Shown: piece by piece, positions 12,701-23,238 of the stretch
How the letters are laid out: each line of letters opens with the position of its first letter
How positions within the stretch are numbered: position 1 is the stretch's first letter
Assembly (NCBI RefSeq): GCF_051020955.1
Contig: NW_027476304.1
Span: 124,001-188,000, forward strand
Reading direction: 5' to 3'
Length of the DNA: 64,000 nucleotides
Origin: Megalopta genalis
Lineage: Eukaryota; Arthropoda; Insecta; Hymenoptera; Halictidae
Notes under the pieces: generated by a model
What the model was told of the DNA's origin: nothing
What the model saw: the letters and a program-made list of their open reading frames with translations, nothing else
Databases searched by the model: none
Translations under genes and position numbers: made by a program

Positions 12701-13580
12701 ACATCGCATTGATTTGAAGCTAAATCATGTGTTTCGCTTGAATTTGAAACTAAACCTTCTCCATCGCATTGATTTGAAGCTAAATCATGTGTTTTGCATG
12801 GATTTGATGCTAACTCGTTTTTTCCCCTTCATTTGAAGCTATATCACTTATATCGCAAGTATCTGAACCTAAATCATTTATTTCGCATGGCTTTGAAGCT
12901 AAGCCTTCAACTTCGCATTGAATAGAAGCTAAATCATGTGTTTCGCATGAATTTGAAGCTAACTCGTTAGTTTCGCCTGAATTTGAAACTAGATCATGTT
13001 TATCACAAGTATCAAAAGGTAAGCCATTTGTTTCGTTAGAATATGTAGCTAAACCATGTGTTTCGCATGAATTTCAAGCTAAATCATGTGTTTCGCATGG
13101 ATTTGATGCTAACTCGTTTGTTTCGCCTGCATTTGTAGCTATATCACATATATCGCAAGTATCTGAAGCTAAATCATTTGTGTCGCATGGATTTGAAGCT
13201 AAACATTCTACATCGCATTGATTCGAAGCTAAATCATGTGTTTCGTTTGGACTTGTAGCTAACTCGTTTGTTTGGTCTGCATTTGAAGCTATATCACTTA
13301 TATCGCAAGTATTTGAAGAAAAATCATGTGTTTTGCATGGATTTGAAGCTAACTCGTTTGTTTCGTCTGCATTTGAAGCTATATCACTTATATCGCAAGT
13401 ATCTGAACCTAAGTCTTTTGGTTCGCATGGATTTGAAGCTAAACCTTCTACATCGCATTGATTTGAAGCTAAATCATGTGTTTTGCATGGATTTGATGCT
13501 AACTCGTTAGTTCCGACGGCATTTGGAGTTATAAAACTTATATCGCAAGTATCTGAATCTAAATCATTTGTTTCGCATGG
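9700..13580 (+). repeat. Type 2 HOR block
   Basis: This is type 2 array with no gene. Parts were reused elsewhere. About 9,770-10,100 matches from about 16,894 on at offset about 7,122. About 10,566-11,060 matches 18,498-18,993 at offset 7,932. T-run variants occur at about 12,007 (8 T) and 12,306 (9 T), where the usual TTTGTTTCGC has lost its G and the run has grown. Confidence 0.78.
11152..11301 (+). repeat. Exemplar of the type 2 150-bp higher-order repeat
   Basis: Five successive 30-bp monomers show the type 2 HOR cleanly. Monomer 1 (11,152-11,181) has ATCATTTGTTTCGC. Monomer 2 (11,182-11,211) has ACCTTCTGCATCGC; ACCTTCTACATCGC is the commoner form. Monomer 3 (11,212-11,241) has ATCATGTGTTTTGC. 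Monomer 4 (11,242-11,271) starts TTTGATGCTAACTCG and ends CCCCTGCA. Monomer 5 (11,272-11,301) has GCTATATCA. The same order recurs through most of about 5.6-22 kb, 23.2-26.6 kb and 46.1-64 kb. The first monomer of a unit often begins TCTGAA because the fifth ends CAAGTA. Confidence 0.9.
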
Positions 13581-15550
13581 ATTTGAAGCTAAGCCTTCTA
13601 CTTCGTATCAATTTGAAGTTAAATGGTATGTATCGCATGGATTTTGAAGCTAACTCGTTTGATTCGTCAGCATTTGAAGCTTTATCACTTATATCTCAAT
13701 TGTTTGAAGCTAAATCATTTGTTTCGCATAGATTTGAATCTAAACCTTCTGCACAGGCATTGATTTGAAGCTAAATCATGTGATTTGCTTGTATTTGAAG
13801 CTAACTGGTTTGCTTCGGCTGCAATTAAAGCTATATCACTTATATCTCAATTGTTTGAAGCTAAATCATTTGTTTCGCATGGATTTGAAGCTAAACCTTC
13901 TGCACGGGCATTTATTTGAAGCTAAATCATGTGTTTTGCATGGATTTGATGCTAACTCGTTAGTTTCGACGGCTTTTGGAGCTATATCACTTATATCGCA
14001 AGTATCAGAATCTAAATCATTTGTTTCGCATGGATTTGAATCTAAACCTTCTACATCGCATTGATTTGAAGCTAAATCATGTGATTCGCTTGGATTTGAA
14101 GCTAACTCGTTTGCTTCGGCTGCATTTGAAGCTACATCACTTATACCTCAATTGTTTGAAGCTAAATCATTTGTTTCGCATGGATTTGAAGCTAAACCTT
14201 CTGCATCGCATTGATTTGAAGCTAAATCATGTGTTTTGCATGGATTTGATGCTAACTCGTTCGTTTCCCCTGCATTTGAAGCTATATCAATTATACCCCA
14301 TGTGTTTGAAGCTAAATCATTTGTTTCGCATGTATTTGAAGGCAAACCTTATACATCGCATTGATTTGAAGCTAAATCACGTGTTTCGCTTGGATATGAA
14401 GCGAAATCGTTTGTTTCGTCTGCATTTGAAGCTATATCACGTACAGCCCAAGTGTTTGAAGCTAAATCATTTATTTCGCATGTATTTGAAGATAAACCTT
14501 CTACATCGCATTGATTTGCAGCTAAATCACTTGCTTCGCATGTATTTGAGGCTATCACGTTTGTTTCTCCTGCATTTGAATCTATATCACTTCTATCGCA
14601 AGTATCTGTACCTAAATCATTTGTTTCGCATGGATGTGAAGCTAAGCCTGCTACTTCGTATTGATATGAAGCTAATTCATGTGTTTCGCATGGAGTTGGA
14701 TGTAGCTCGTTTGTTTCCCCTGCATATGAAGCTATATCACTTATATCCCAATTGTTTGAAGCTAAATCATTTGTTTCGCTTGGATTTGAAGCTAAACCTT
14801 CTACATCGTATTAATTTGAAGCTAAATCATGTGTTTCGCTTGGATTTGAAGCTAAACCTTCTGCATCGCATGGATTTGAAGCTAACTCGTTAGTTTCGCC
14901 TGCATTTGAAGCTATATCACTTATATCGCAAGTGTTTGAAGCTAAATCATTTGTTTCGCATGGATTTGAAGCTAAACCTTCTACATCGCATTGATTTTAA
15001 GCAAAATAATGTGTTTCGCTTGGATTTGAAGCTAAAACTTCTGCACAGGCATTGATTTGAAGCTAAATCATGTGTTTTGCATGGATTTGATGCTAACTCG
15101 TTAGTTTCGACGGCATTTGAAGCTATATCACTTATATTGCAAGTATCTGAAACTAAATCATTTTTTTTTCGCATGTATTTGAAGCTAAGCCTTGTACTTC
15201 GTATCGATTTGAAGTTAAATGATATGTATCGCATGGATTTTGAAGCTAACTCGTTTGATTCGTCAGCATTTGAAGCTATATCACTTATATCCCAATTGTT
15301 TGAAGCTAAATCATTTGTTTCGCATGAATTTGTATCTAAATCTTCTACATCGCATTGATTTGAAGCTAAATCATGTGATTCGCTTGGATTTGAAGCTAAT
15401 TCGTTTGCTTCGGCTGCATTTGAAGCTATATCACTTATATCTCAATTGTTTGAATCTAAATTTTTTTTTTTCGCATGGATTTGAAGCTAAGCCTTCTACT
15501 TCGTATCGATTTGAAGTTAAATGATATGTATCGCATGGATTTTGAAGCTA
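13581..15550 (+). repeat. Copy 1 of a ~2.0-kb segmental duplication (offset 6,042)
   Basis: Sequence matches 19,623-21,592 at a constant offset of 6,042 bp. I noticed only about three base differences: GTATCAGAA/GTATCTGAA at 14,008, TTTCCCCTG/TTTCCTCTG near 14,718, and AAAATAATG/AAAATCATG near 15,006. That is close to 99.8 % identity by eye. T-run lengths inside the copies (9 and 11) are also the same. The copies diverge abruptly to the right of 15,550. Confidence 0.85.
15158..15172 (+). repeat. Expanded T run in a monomer
   Basis: The usual ATCATTTGTTTCGC has lost its G and reads CA, nine T, CGCATG. The same site is 8 T near 12,007 and 9 T near 21,203. A companion site carries 9 T near 12,306 and 11 T near 15,460 and 21,492. 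Such runs change the frame of any overlapping reading frame. Confidence 0.8.
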
Positions 15551-16029
15551 ATTCGTTTGTTTCGTCTGCATTTGAAGCTATATCACTTATATCGCAAGTA
15601 TCTGAACCTAAGTCATTTGGTTCGCATGGATTTGAAGCTAAACCTTCTACATCGCATTGATTAGAAGCTAAACCTTCTACATCGCATTGGTTTGAAGCTC
15701 AGTCATGTGTTTCGCATGGAGTTGGATGTAGCTCGTTTGTTTCCCCTGTATATGAAGCTATATCACTTATATCCCAATTGTTTGAAGCTAAATCATTTGT
15801 TTCGCTTGGATTTGAAGCTAAACCTTCTCCATCGCATTGATTTGAAGCTAAATCATGTGTTTTGCATGGATTTGATGCTAACTCGTTTTTTCCCCTGCAT
15901 TTGAAGCTATATCACTTATATCGCAAGTATCTGAACCTAAATCATTTGTTTCGCATGGATTTGTAGCTAAGCCTTCTACTTCGTATCGAATTGAAGCTAA
16001 ATGAAATGTATCGCATGGATTTGAAGCTA

Positions 16030-16680
16030 ACTCGTTTGTTTCGCATGCAGTTGAAGCTAAATCATGTATATCACATGCATTTGAATCTAAACCATTTGAT
16101 TCGCATGGATTTGACGCTGAGCCTTCTACTTCGCATTGATATGAAGGTGAATCATGTGTTTCGCTGGAATTTGAAGCTAACACGTTTGTTTCAGGTGCAT
16201 TTGAAGCTAAATCATGTATATCACAACTATTTGAAGCTAAACCATTTGTTTCGCATGAATTCGAAGATAAGCCTTCTACTTCGCATTGATTTGAAGCTAA
16301 ATCATGTGTTTCGCAAGGATTTGAAGCTAAACCTTCTACTTCGCATTGATTTGAAGATAAATCATGTGTTTCGCTTGCATTTGAAGCTAAATCATGTGTT
16401 TCGCATGGATTTGAAGCTAACTCGTTTGTTTCACATGCAGTTGAAGCTAAATCATGTATATCAAAAGTATTTGAAGCTAAAGCTTTTGATCGTATGGATT
16501 TGAAGGTAAGCCTTCTACTTCGCATTGATTAGAAGCGGAATCATGTTTTTCGCTTGAATTTGAAGCTAACTCGTTTGTTTCGTCTGAATTTGAAGCTATA
16601 TCACTTATATCGATAGCATCTGAAACTAAATCATTTGTTTCGCATGGATTCGAAGATAAGCCTTCTACTTCGCATTGATT
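16030..16680 (+). repeat. Type 1 island and junction to a duplicated block
   Basis: This patch lies within type 2 array. It contains GCATGCAGTTGAAGC and ATCATGTATATCAC monomers, then a segment shared with about 9,600-9,775 (marker TTTGATCGTATGG). It abuts the start of the 2.9-kb duplication at about 16,680. Confidence 0.72.
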
Positions 16681-19636
16681 TGAAGCTAAATCGTTTATTT
16701 CGCATGGATTTGAAGCTAAACCTTCCACATTTGCATTGATTTGAAGCTAAATCATGTGTTTCGCTTGAATTTGAAACTAAACCTTCTCCATCGCATTGAT
16801 TTGAAGCTAAATCATGTATTTTGCATGGATTTGATGCTAACTCGTTTGTTTCCCCTGCATTTGAAGCTATATCAGTTATATCGCAAGTATCTGATGCTAA
16901 ATCATTTGTTTCGCATGGATTTGAATCTAAACCTTCTACATCGCATTGATTTTCAGCTAAATCATTTCTTTAGCATGGATTTGAAGCTAACTCGTTCGTT
17001 TCGCCCGCATTTGATGCTATATCACTTATATCGCAATTATCTGAAGCTAAATCATTTGTTACGCATGGATTTGAAGCTAAAACTTCTAAATCGCATTTAT
17101 TTGAAGCTAAATCGTGTGATTCTCTTGCATATGATGCTAACTCGTTTGTTTCGTCTGCATTTGAAGCTATATCACTTACATCCCAAGTGTTTGAAGCTAA
17201 ATCATTTATTTCGCATGGATTTGATGCTAATCCTACTACATCGCATTGATTTGAAGCTAAGCCTTCTACATCGCATTGGTTTGAAGCTCAGTCATGTGTT
17301 TCGCATGGAGTTGGATGTAGCTCGTTTGTTTCCCCTGCATTTGAAGCTATATCACTTATATCCCAATTGTTTGAAGCTAACTCATTTGTTTCGCTTGGAT
17401 TTGAAGCTAAACCTTCTACATCGTATTAATTTGAAGCTAAATCATGTGTTTCGCTTGGATTTGAAGCTAAACCTTCTGCATCGCATTGATTTGAAGCTAA
17501 ATCATGTGTTTTGCATGGATTTGATGCTAACTCGTTCGTTTCCCCTGCATTTGAAGCTATATCAATTATACCCCATGTGTTTGAAGCTAAATCATTTGTT
17601 TCGCATGTATTTGAAGGCAAACCTTATACATCGCATTGATTTGAAGCTAAATCACGTGTTTCGCTTGGATATGAAGCGAAATCGTTTGTTTCGTCTGCAT
17701 TTGAAGCTATATCACGTACAGCCCAAGTGTTTGAAGCTAAATCATTTATTTCGCATGTATTTGAAGATAAACCTTCTACATCGCATTGATTTGCAGCTAA
17801 ATCACTTGCTTCGCATGTATTTGAGGCTATCACGTTTGTTTCTCCTGCATTTGAATCTATATCACTTCTATCGCAAGTATCTGAACCTAAATCATTTGTT
17901 TCGCATGGATGTGAAGCTAAGCCTGCTACTTCGTATTGATATGAAGCTAATTCATGTGTTTCGCATGGAGTTGGATGTAGCTCGTTTGTTTCCTCTGCAT
18001 ATGAAGCTATATCACTTATATCGCAAAGTATCTGAAGCTAAATCATTTGTTTCGCATGGTTTTGAAGCTAAGCCTTCTACTTCGCACTGATTTGGAGCTA
18101 GATCATGTGTTTCGCTTGGATGTGAAGCTAACTCGTTTGTTTCGTCTGCATTTGAAGCTATATCACTTATATCTCAATTGTTTGAAGCTAAATCATTTGT
18201 TTCGCATGGATGTGAAGCTAAGCCTGCTACTTCGTATTGATATGAAGCTAATTCATGTGTTTCGCATGGAGTTGGATGTAGCTCGTTTGTTTCCTCTGCA
18301 TATGAAGCTATATCACTTATATCGCAAGTATCTGAACCTAAGTCATTTGGTTCGCATGTATTTGAAGCTAAACCTTTTTACATCACATTGATTTGAAGCT
18401 AAATCATGTGTTTTGCATGGATTTGATGCTAACTCGTTAGTTTCGACGGCATTTGGAGCTATAAAACTTATATCGCAAGTATCTGAATCTAAATCATTTG
18501 TTTCGCATGGATTTGAAGCTAAGCCTTCTACTTCGTATCGATTTGAAGATAAATGATATGTATCGCATGGATTTTGAAGCCAACTCGTTTGATTCGTCAG
18601 CATTTGAAGCTATATCACTTATATCTCAATTGTTTGAAGCTAAATCATTTGTTTCGCATAGATTTGAATCTAAACCTTCTACATCGCATTGATTTGAAGC
18701 TAAATCATGTGATTTGCTTGTATTTGAAGCTAACTGGTTTGCTTCGGCTGCATTTAAAGCTATATCACTTATATCTCAATTGTTTGAAGCTAAATCATTT
18801 GTTTCGCATGGATTTGAAGCTAAACCTTCTGCACAGGCATTTATTTGAAGCTAAACCATGTGTTTTGCATGGATTTGATGCTAACTCGTTAGTTTCGACG
18901 GCTTTTGGAGCTATATCACTTATATCGCAAGTATCTGAATCTAAATCATTTGTTTCGCATGGATTTGAATCTAAACCTTCTACATCGCATTGATTTGAAG
19001 CTAAATCATGTGATTCGCATGGATTTGAAGCTAACTCGTTTGCTTCGGCTGCATTTGAAGCTATATCACTTATACCTCAATTGTTTGAAGCTAAATCATT
19101 TGTTTCGCATGGATTTGAAGCTAAACCTTCTGCATCGCATTGATTTGAAGCTAAATCATGTGTTTTGCATGGATTTGATGCTAACTCGTTCGTTTCCCCT
19201 GCATTTGAAGCTATATCAATTATACCCCATGTGTTTGAAGCTAAATCATTTGTTTCGCATGTATTTGAAGGCAAACCTTCTACATCGCATTGATTAGAAG
19301 CTAAACCTTCTACATCGCATTGGTTTGAAGCTCAGTCATGTGTTTCGCATGGAGTTGGATGTAGCTCGTTTGTTTCCCCTGCATATGAAGCTATATCACT
19401 TATATCCCAATTGTTTGAAGCTAAATCATTTGTTTCGCTTGGATTTGAAGCTAAACCTTCTACATCGTATTAATTTGAAGCTAAATCATGTGTTTCGCTT
19501 GGATTTGAAGCTAAACCTTCTGCATCGCATGGATTTGAAGCTAACTCGTTAGTTTCGCCTGCATTTGAAGCTATATCACTTATATCGCAAGTGTTTGAAC
19601 CTAAATCATTTGTTTCGCTTGGATTTGAAGCTAAGC
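16681..19636 (+). repeat. Copy 1 of a ~2.9-kb segmental duplication
   Basis: The left part (to about 18,150) matches 23,234-24,700 at offset 6,553, and the rest matches at offset 6,403. The 150-bp change is one HOR at about 18,165-18,315 that is present here and absent from the other copy. I noticed about six base differences in 2.8 kb aligned (for example near 17,518, 17,969, 18,718 and 18,856), so identity is about 99.8 %. The left edge has the rare ACCTTCCACATTTGCATTG form in both copies. Confidence 0.85.
16741..18090 (+). other. Longest open frame (449 codons); repeat-derived, probably not a gene
   Basis: This is the longest stop-free stretch in the window; a near-identical one lies at 23,294-24,643. 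It would encode about 45 decapeptides of the MDLKLNHLFR / MDLKLNLLHR / IDLKLNHVFC / MDLMLTRLFP / LHLKLYHLYR kind. The product would be strongly basic and Leu/His/Arg-rich, with no signal peptide, transmembrane segment or known domain. The start is an ordinary codon of the repeat, with no special sequence upstream. The frame ends where a 1-bp insertion (GCAAAGTATC near 18,026) shifts it. The frame is open because the 30-bp unit is a multiple of three and lacks stops in this register. Many sister units are frameshifted. I infer no selection for coding, but a codon-substitution test was not possible. Confidence 0.6.
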
Positions 19637-21592
19637 CTTCTACTTCGTATCAATTTGAAGTTAAATGGTATGTATCGCATGGATTTTGAAGCTAACTCGT
19701 TTGATTCGTCAGCATTTGAAGCTTTATCACTTATATCTCAATTGTTTGAAGCTAAATCATTTGTTTCGCATAGATTTGAATCTAAACCTTCTGCACAGGC
19801 ATTGATTTGAAGCTAAATCATGTGATTTGCTTGTATTTGAAGCTAACTGGTTTGCTTCGGCTGCAATTAAAGCTATATCACTTATATCTCAATTGTTTGA
19901 AGCTAAATCATTTGTTTCGCATGGATTTGAAGCTAAACCTTCTGCACGGGCATTTATTTGAAGCTAAATCATGTGTTTTGCATGGATTTGATGCTAACTC
20001 GTTAGTTTCGACGGCTTTTGGAGCTATATCACTTATATCGCAAGTATCTGAATCTAAATCATTTGTTTCGCATGGATTTGAATCTAAACCTTCTACATCG
20101 CATTGATTTGAAGCTAAATCATGTGATTCGCTTGGATTTGAAGCTAACTCGTTTGCTTCGGCTGCATTTGAAGCTACATCACTTATACCTCAATTGTTTG
20201 AAGCTAAATCATTTGTTTCGCATGGATTTGAAGCTAAACCTTCTGCATCGCATTGATTTGAAGCTAAATCATGTGTTTTGCATGGATTTGATGCTAACTC
20301 GTTCGTTTCCCCTGCATTTGAAGCTATATCAATTATACCCCATGTGTTTGAAGCTAAATCATTTGTTTCGCATGTATTTGAAGGCAAACCTTATACATCG
20401 CATTGATTTGAAGCTAAATCACGTGTTTCGCTTGGATATGAAGCGAAATCGTTTGTTTCGTCTGCATTTGAAGCTATATCACGTACAGCCCAAGTGTTTG
20501 AAGCTAAATCATTTATTTCGCATGTATTTGAAGATAAACCTTCTACATCGCATTGATTTGCAGCTAAATCACTTGCTTCGCATGTATTTGAGGCTATCAC
20601 GTTTGTTTCTCCTGCATTTGAATCTATATCACTTCTATCGCAAGTATCTGTACCTAAATCATTTGTTTCGCATGGATGTGAAGCTAAGCCTGCTACTTCG
20701 TATTGATATGAAGCTAATTCATGTGTTTCGCATGGAGTTGGATGTAGCTCGTTTGTTTCCTCTGCATATGAAGCTATATCACTTATATCCCAATTGTTTG
20801 AAGCTAAATCATTTGTTTCGCTTGGATTTGAAGCTAAACCTTCTACATCGTATTAATTTGAAGCTAAATCATGTGTTTCGCTTGGATTTGAAGCTAAACC
20901 TTCTGCATCGCATGGATTTGAAGCTAACTCGTTAGTTTCGCCTGCATTTGAAGCTATATCACTTATATCGCAAGTGTTTGAAGCTAAATCATTTGTTTCG
21001 CATGGATTTGAAGCTAAACCTTCTACATCGCATTGATTTTAAGCAAAATCATGTGTTTCGCTTGGATTTGAAGCTAAAACTTCTGCACAGGCATTGATTT
21101 GAAGCTAAATCATGTGTTTTGCATGGATTTGATGCTAACTCGTTAGTTTCGACGGCATTTGAAGCTATATCACTTATATTGCAAGTATCTGAAACTAAAT
21201 CATTTTTTTTTCGCATGTATTTGAAGCTAAGCCTTGTACTTCGTATCGATTTGAAGTTAAATGATATGTATCGCATGGATTTTGAAGCTAACTCGTTTGA
21301 TTCGTCAGCATTTGAAGCTATATCACTTATATCCCAATTGTTTGAAGCTAAATCATTTGTTTCGCATGAATTTGTATCTAAATCTTCTACATCGCATTGA
21401 TTTGAAGCTAAATCATGTGATTCGCTTGGATTTGAAGCTAATTCGTTTGCTTCGGCTGCATTTGAAGCTATATCACTTATATCTCAATTGTTTGAATCTA
21501 AATTTTTTTTTTTCGCATGGATTTGAAGCTAAGCCTTCTACTTCGTATCGATTTGAAGTTAAATGATATGTATCGCATGGATTTTGAAGCTA
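19623..21592 (+). repeat. Copy 2 of the ~2.0-kb segmental duplication (offset 6,042)
   Basis: Partner of 13,581-15,550. It starts directly where the 2.9-kb block (16,681-19,636) ends, so this point is shared by two rearrangements. To the right, from about 21,593, sequence switches to AAATCGTTTGTTTCGCATGT rather than continuing as in copy 1. Confidence 0.85.
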
Positions 21593-21999
21593 AATCGTTT
21601 GTTTCGCATGTATTTGAAGGCAAACCTTATATATCGCATTGATTTGCAGCTAAATCACATGCTTCGCATGTATTTGAGGCTATCACGTTTGTTCCTCCTG
21701 CATTTGAATCTATATCACTTATATCGCAAGTATCTGAACCTAAATCATTTGTTTCGCATGGATGTGAAGCTAAGCCTGCTACTTCGCTTTGATATGAAGC
21801 TAATTCATGTGTTTCGCTTGGATTTGAATCTAACTCGTTTGTTTCGTCTGCATTTGAAGGTATATCACTCATATCGCAAGTATCTGATGCTAAATCATTG
21901 GCTTCGCATGGATTTGAAGCTGAACCTACTACATCGCGTTGATTTGCTGCTAAATCATGTGTTTCGGATGGATTTGAAGCTAACTCGTTCGTTTCGTCT

Positions 22000-23238
22000 G
22001 AATTTGAAACTAGATCATGTTTATCACAAGTATCAAAAAGTAAGCCATTTGTTTCGTTAGAATATGTAGCTAAACCATGTGTTTCGCATGAATTTCAAGC
22101 TAAATCATGTGTTTCGCGTGGATTTAATGCTAACTCGTTTGTTTCGCATGCATTTGAAGCTAAGCCTTTAACTTCGCATTGAATTGAAGCTAAATCATGT
22201 GTTTCGCATGGATTTGAAGCTAACTCGTTTGTTCCTCGTGCATTTGAATCTATATCACTTATATCGCAAGTATCTGAATTTAAATCATTTGATTCGCATG
22301 GATTTGAAGCTAACTCGTTTGTTTCGCCTGCATTTGAAGCTAAATCATGTATATGACAAGTATTTAAACTTAAACTATTTGTTTCGCATGGATTCGTAGG
22401 TAAGCCTTCTACTTCGCATTGATTTGAAGATAAATCATGTGTTTCGCATGGATTTAAAACAAACTCGCTTGTTTCGCATGCATTTTAAGCTAAATCACGT
22501 ATATCACAAGTATTTGAAGCTGAACCATTTGTTTCGCATGAATATTAATCTAAACCATGTGCTTCGCATGCATTTGATGCTAAATCATGTCTTTGGCTTG
22601 GATTTGAAGTTATGTCGTTTGGTTCGCATGCAGTTGAAGCTAAATCATGTATATCACATGTATTTGAAGCAAAAGCATTTGACCGCATGGATTTGAAGCT
22701 AAGCCTTCTACTTCGCATTGATTAGAACCGGAATCATTTCTTTCGCTTGAATTTGAAGCTAACACGTTTCTGTCATGTGCAGTGGAAGCTAAATCATGTA
22801 TATCACAAGTATTTGAAGCTGGACAATTTGTTTCGCATGAATATTAAGCTAAACCAAGTGTTTCGAATGAATGTGAAGCTAAACCATGTGTTCCGCATGG
22901 ATTTGAAGCTATCTCGTTTGTTTCGCCTGCATTTGTAGCTAAATCATGTATATCACAAATATTTAAATCTAAACTATATGTTTCGCATGGATTCGAAGAT
23001 AAGCGTTCTACTTCGCATTGATTTGAAGCTAAATCATATGTTTCGCAAGGATTTGAAGCTAAGCTTTCTACTTCGCAATGATTTGAAGCTAAATCACGTG
23101 TTTCGCATGAATTTGAAGCTAACTCGTTTGTTTCACATGCAGTTGAAGCTAAATCATGTATATCACATGTATTTGAAGCTAAACGATTTGATTCGAATGG
23201 ATTTGACGCTGAGCCTTCTACTTCGCATTGATTTGAAG
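22000..23238 (+). repeat. Copy 1 of a ~1.24-kb segmental duplication (offset 4,623)
   Basis: A mostly type 1 segment matches about 26,623-27,861 at offset 4,623. About seven differences were noticed, clustered in the left 150 bp (for example AAAAAGTAAG/AAAAGGTAAG near 22,040). Both copies include the TCAAAA-GTAAGCC monomer, the AAAACAAACTCGC monomer and a 1-bp-short TTTGACCGCATGG. On the right this copy joins the 2.9-kb block at about 23,238, whereas the other continues as type 1 array. Confidence 0.82.

Noticed and set aside
16741..18090. Calling the long plus-strand open frames protein-coding genes
   Set aside because: They consist only of the repeat, start and stop at ordinary repeat codons or at 1-bp indels, have sister copies broken by stops and frameshifts, and show no unique terminus, domain or upstream signal.
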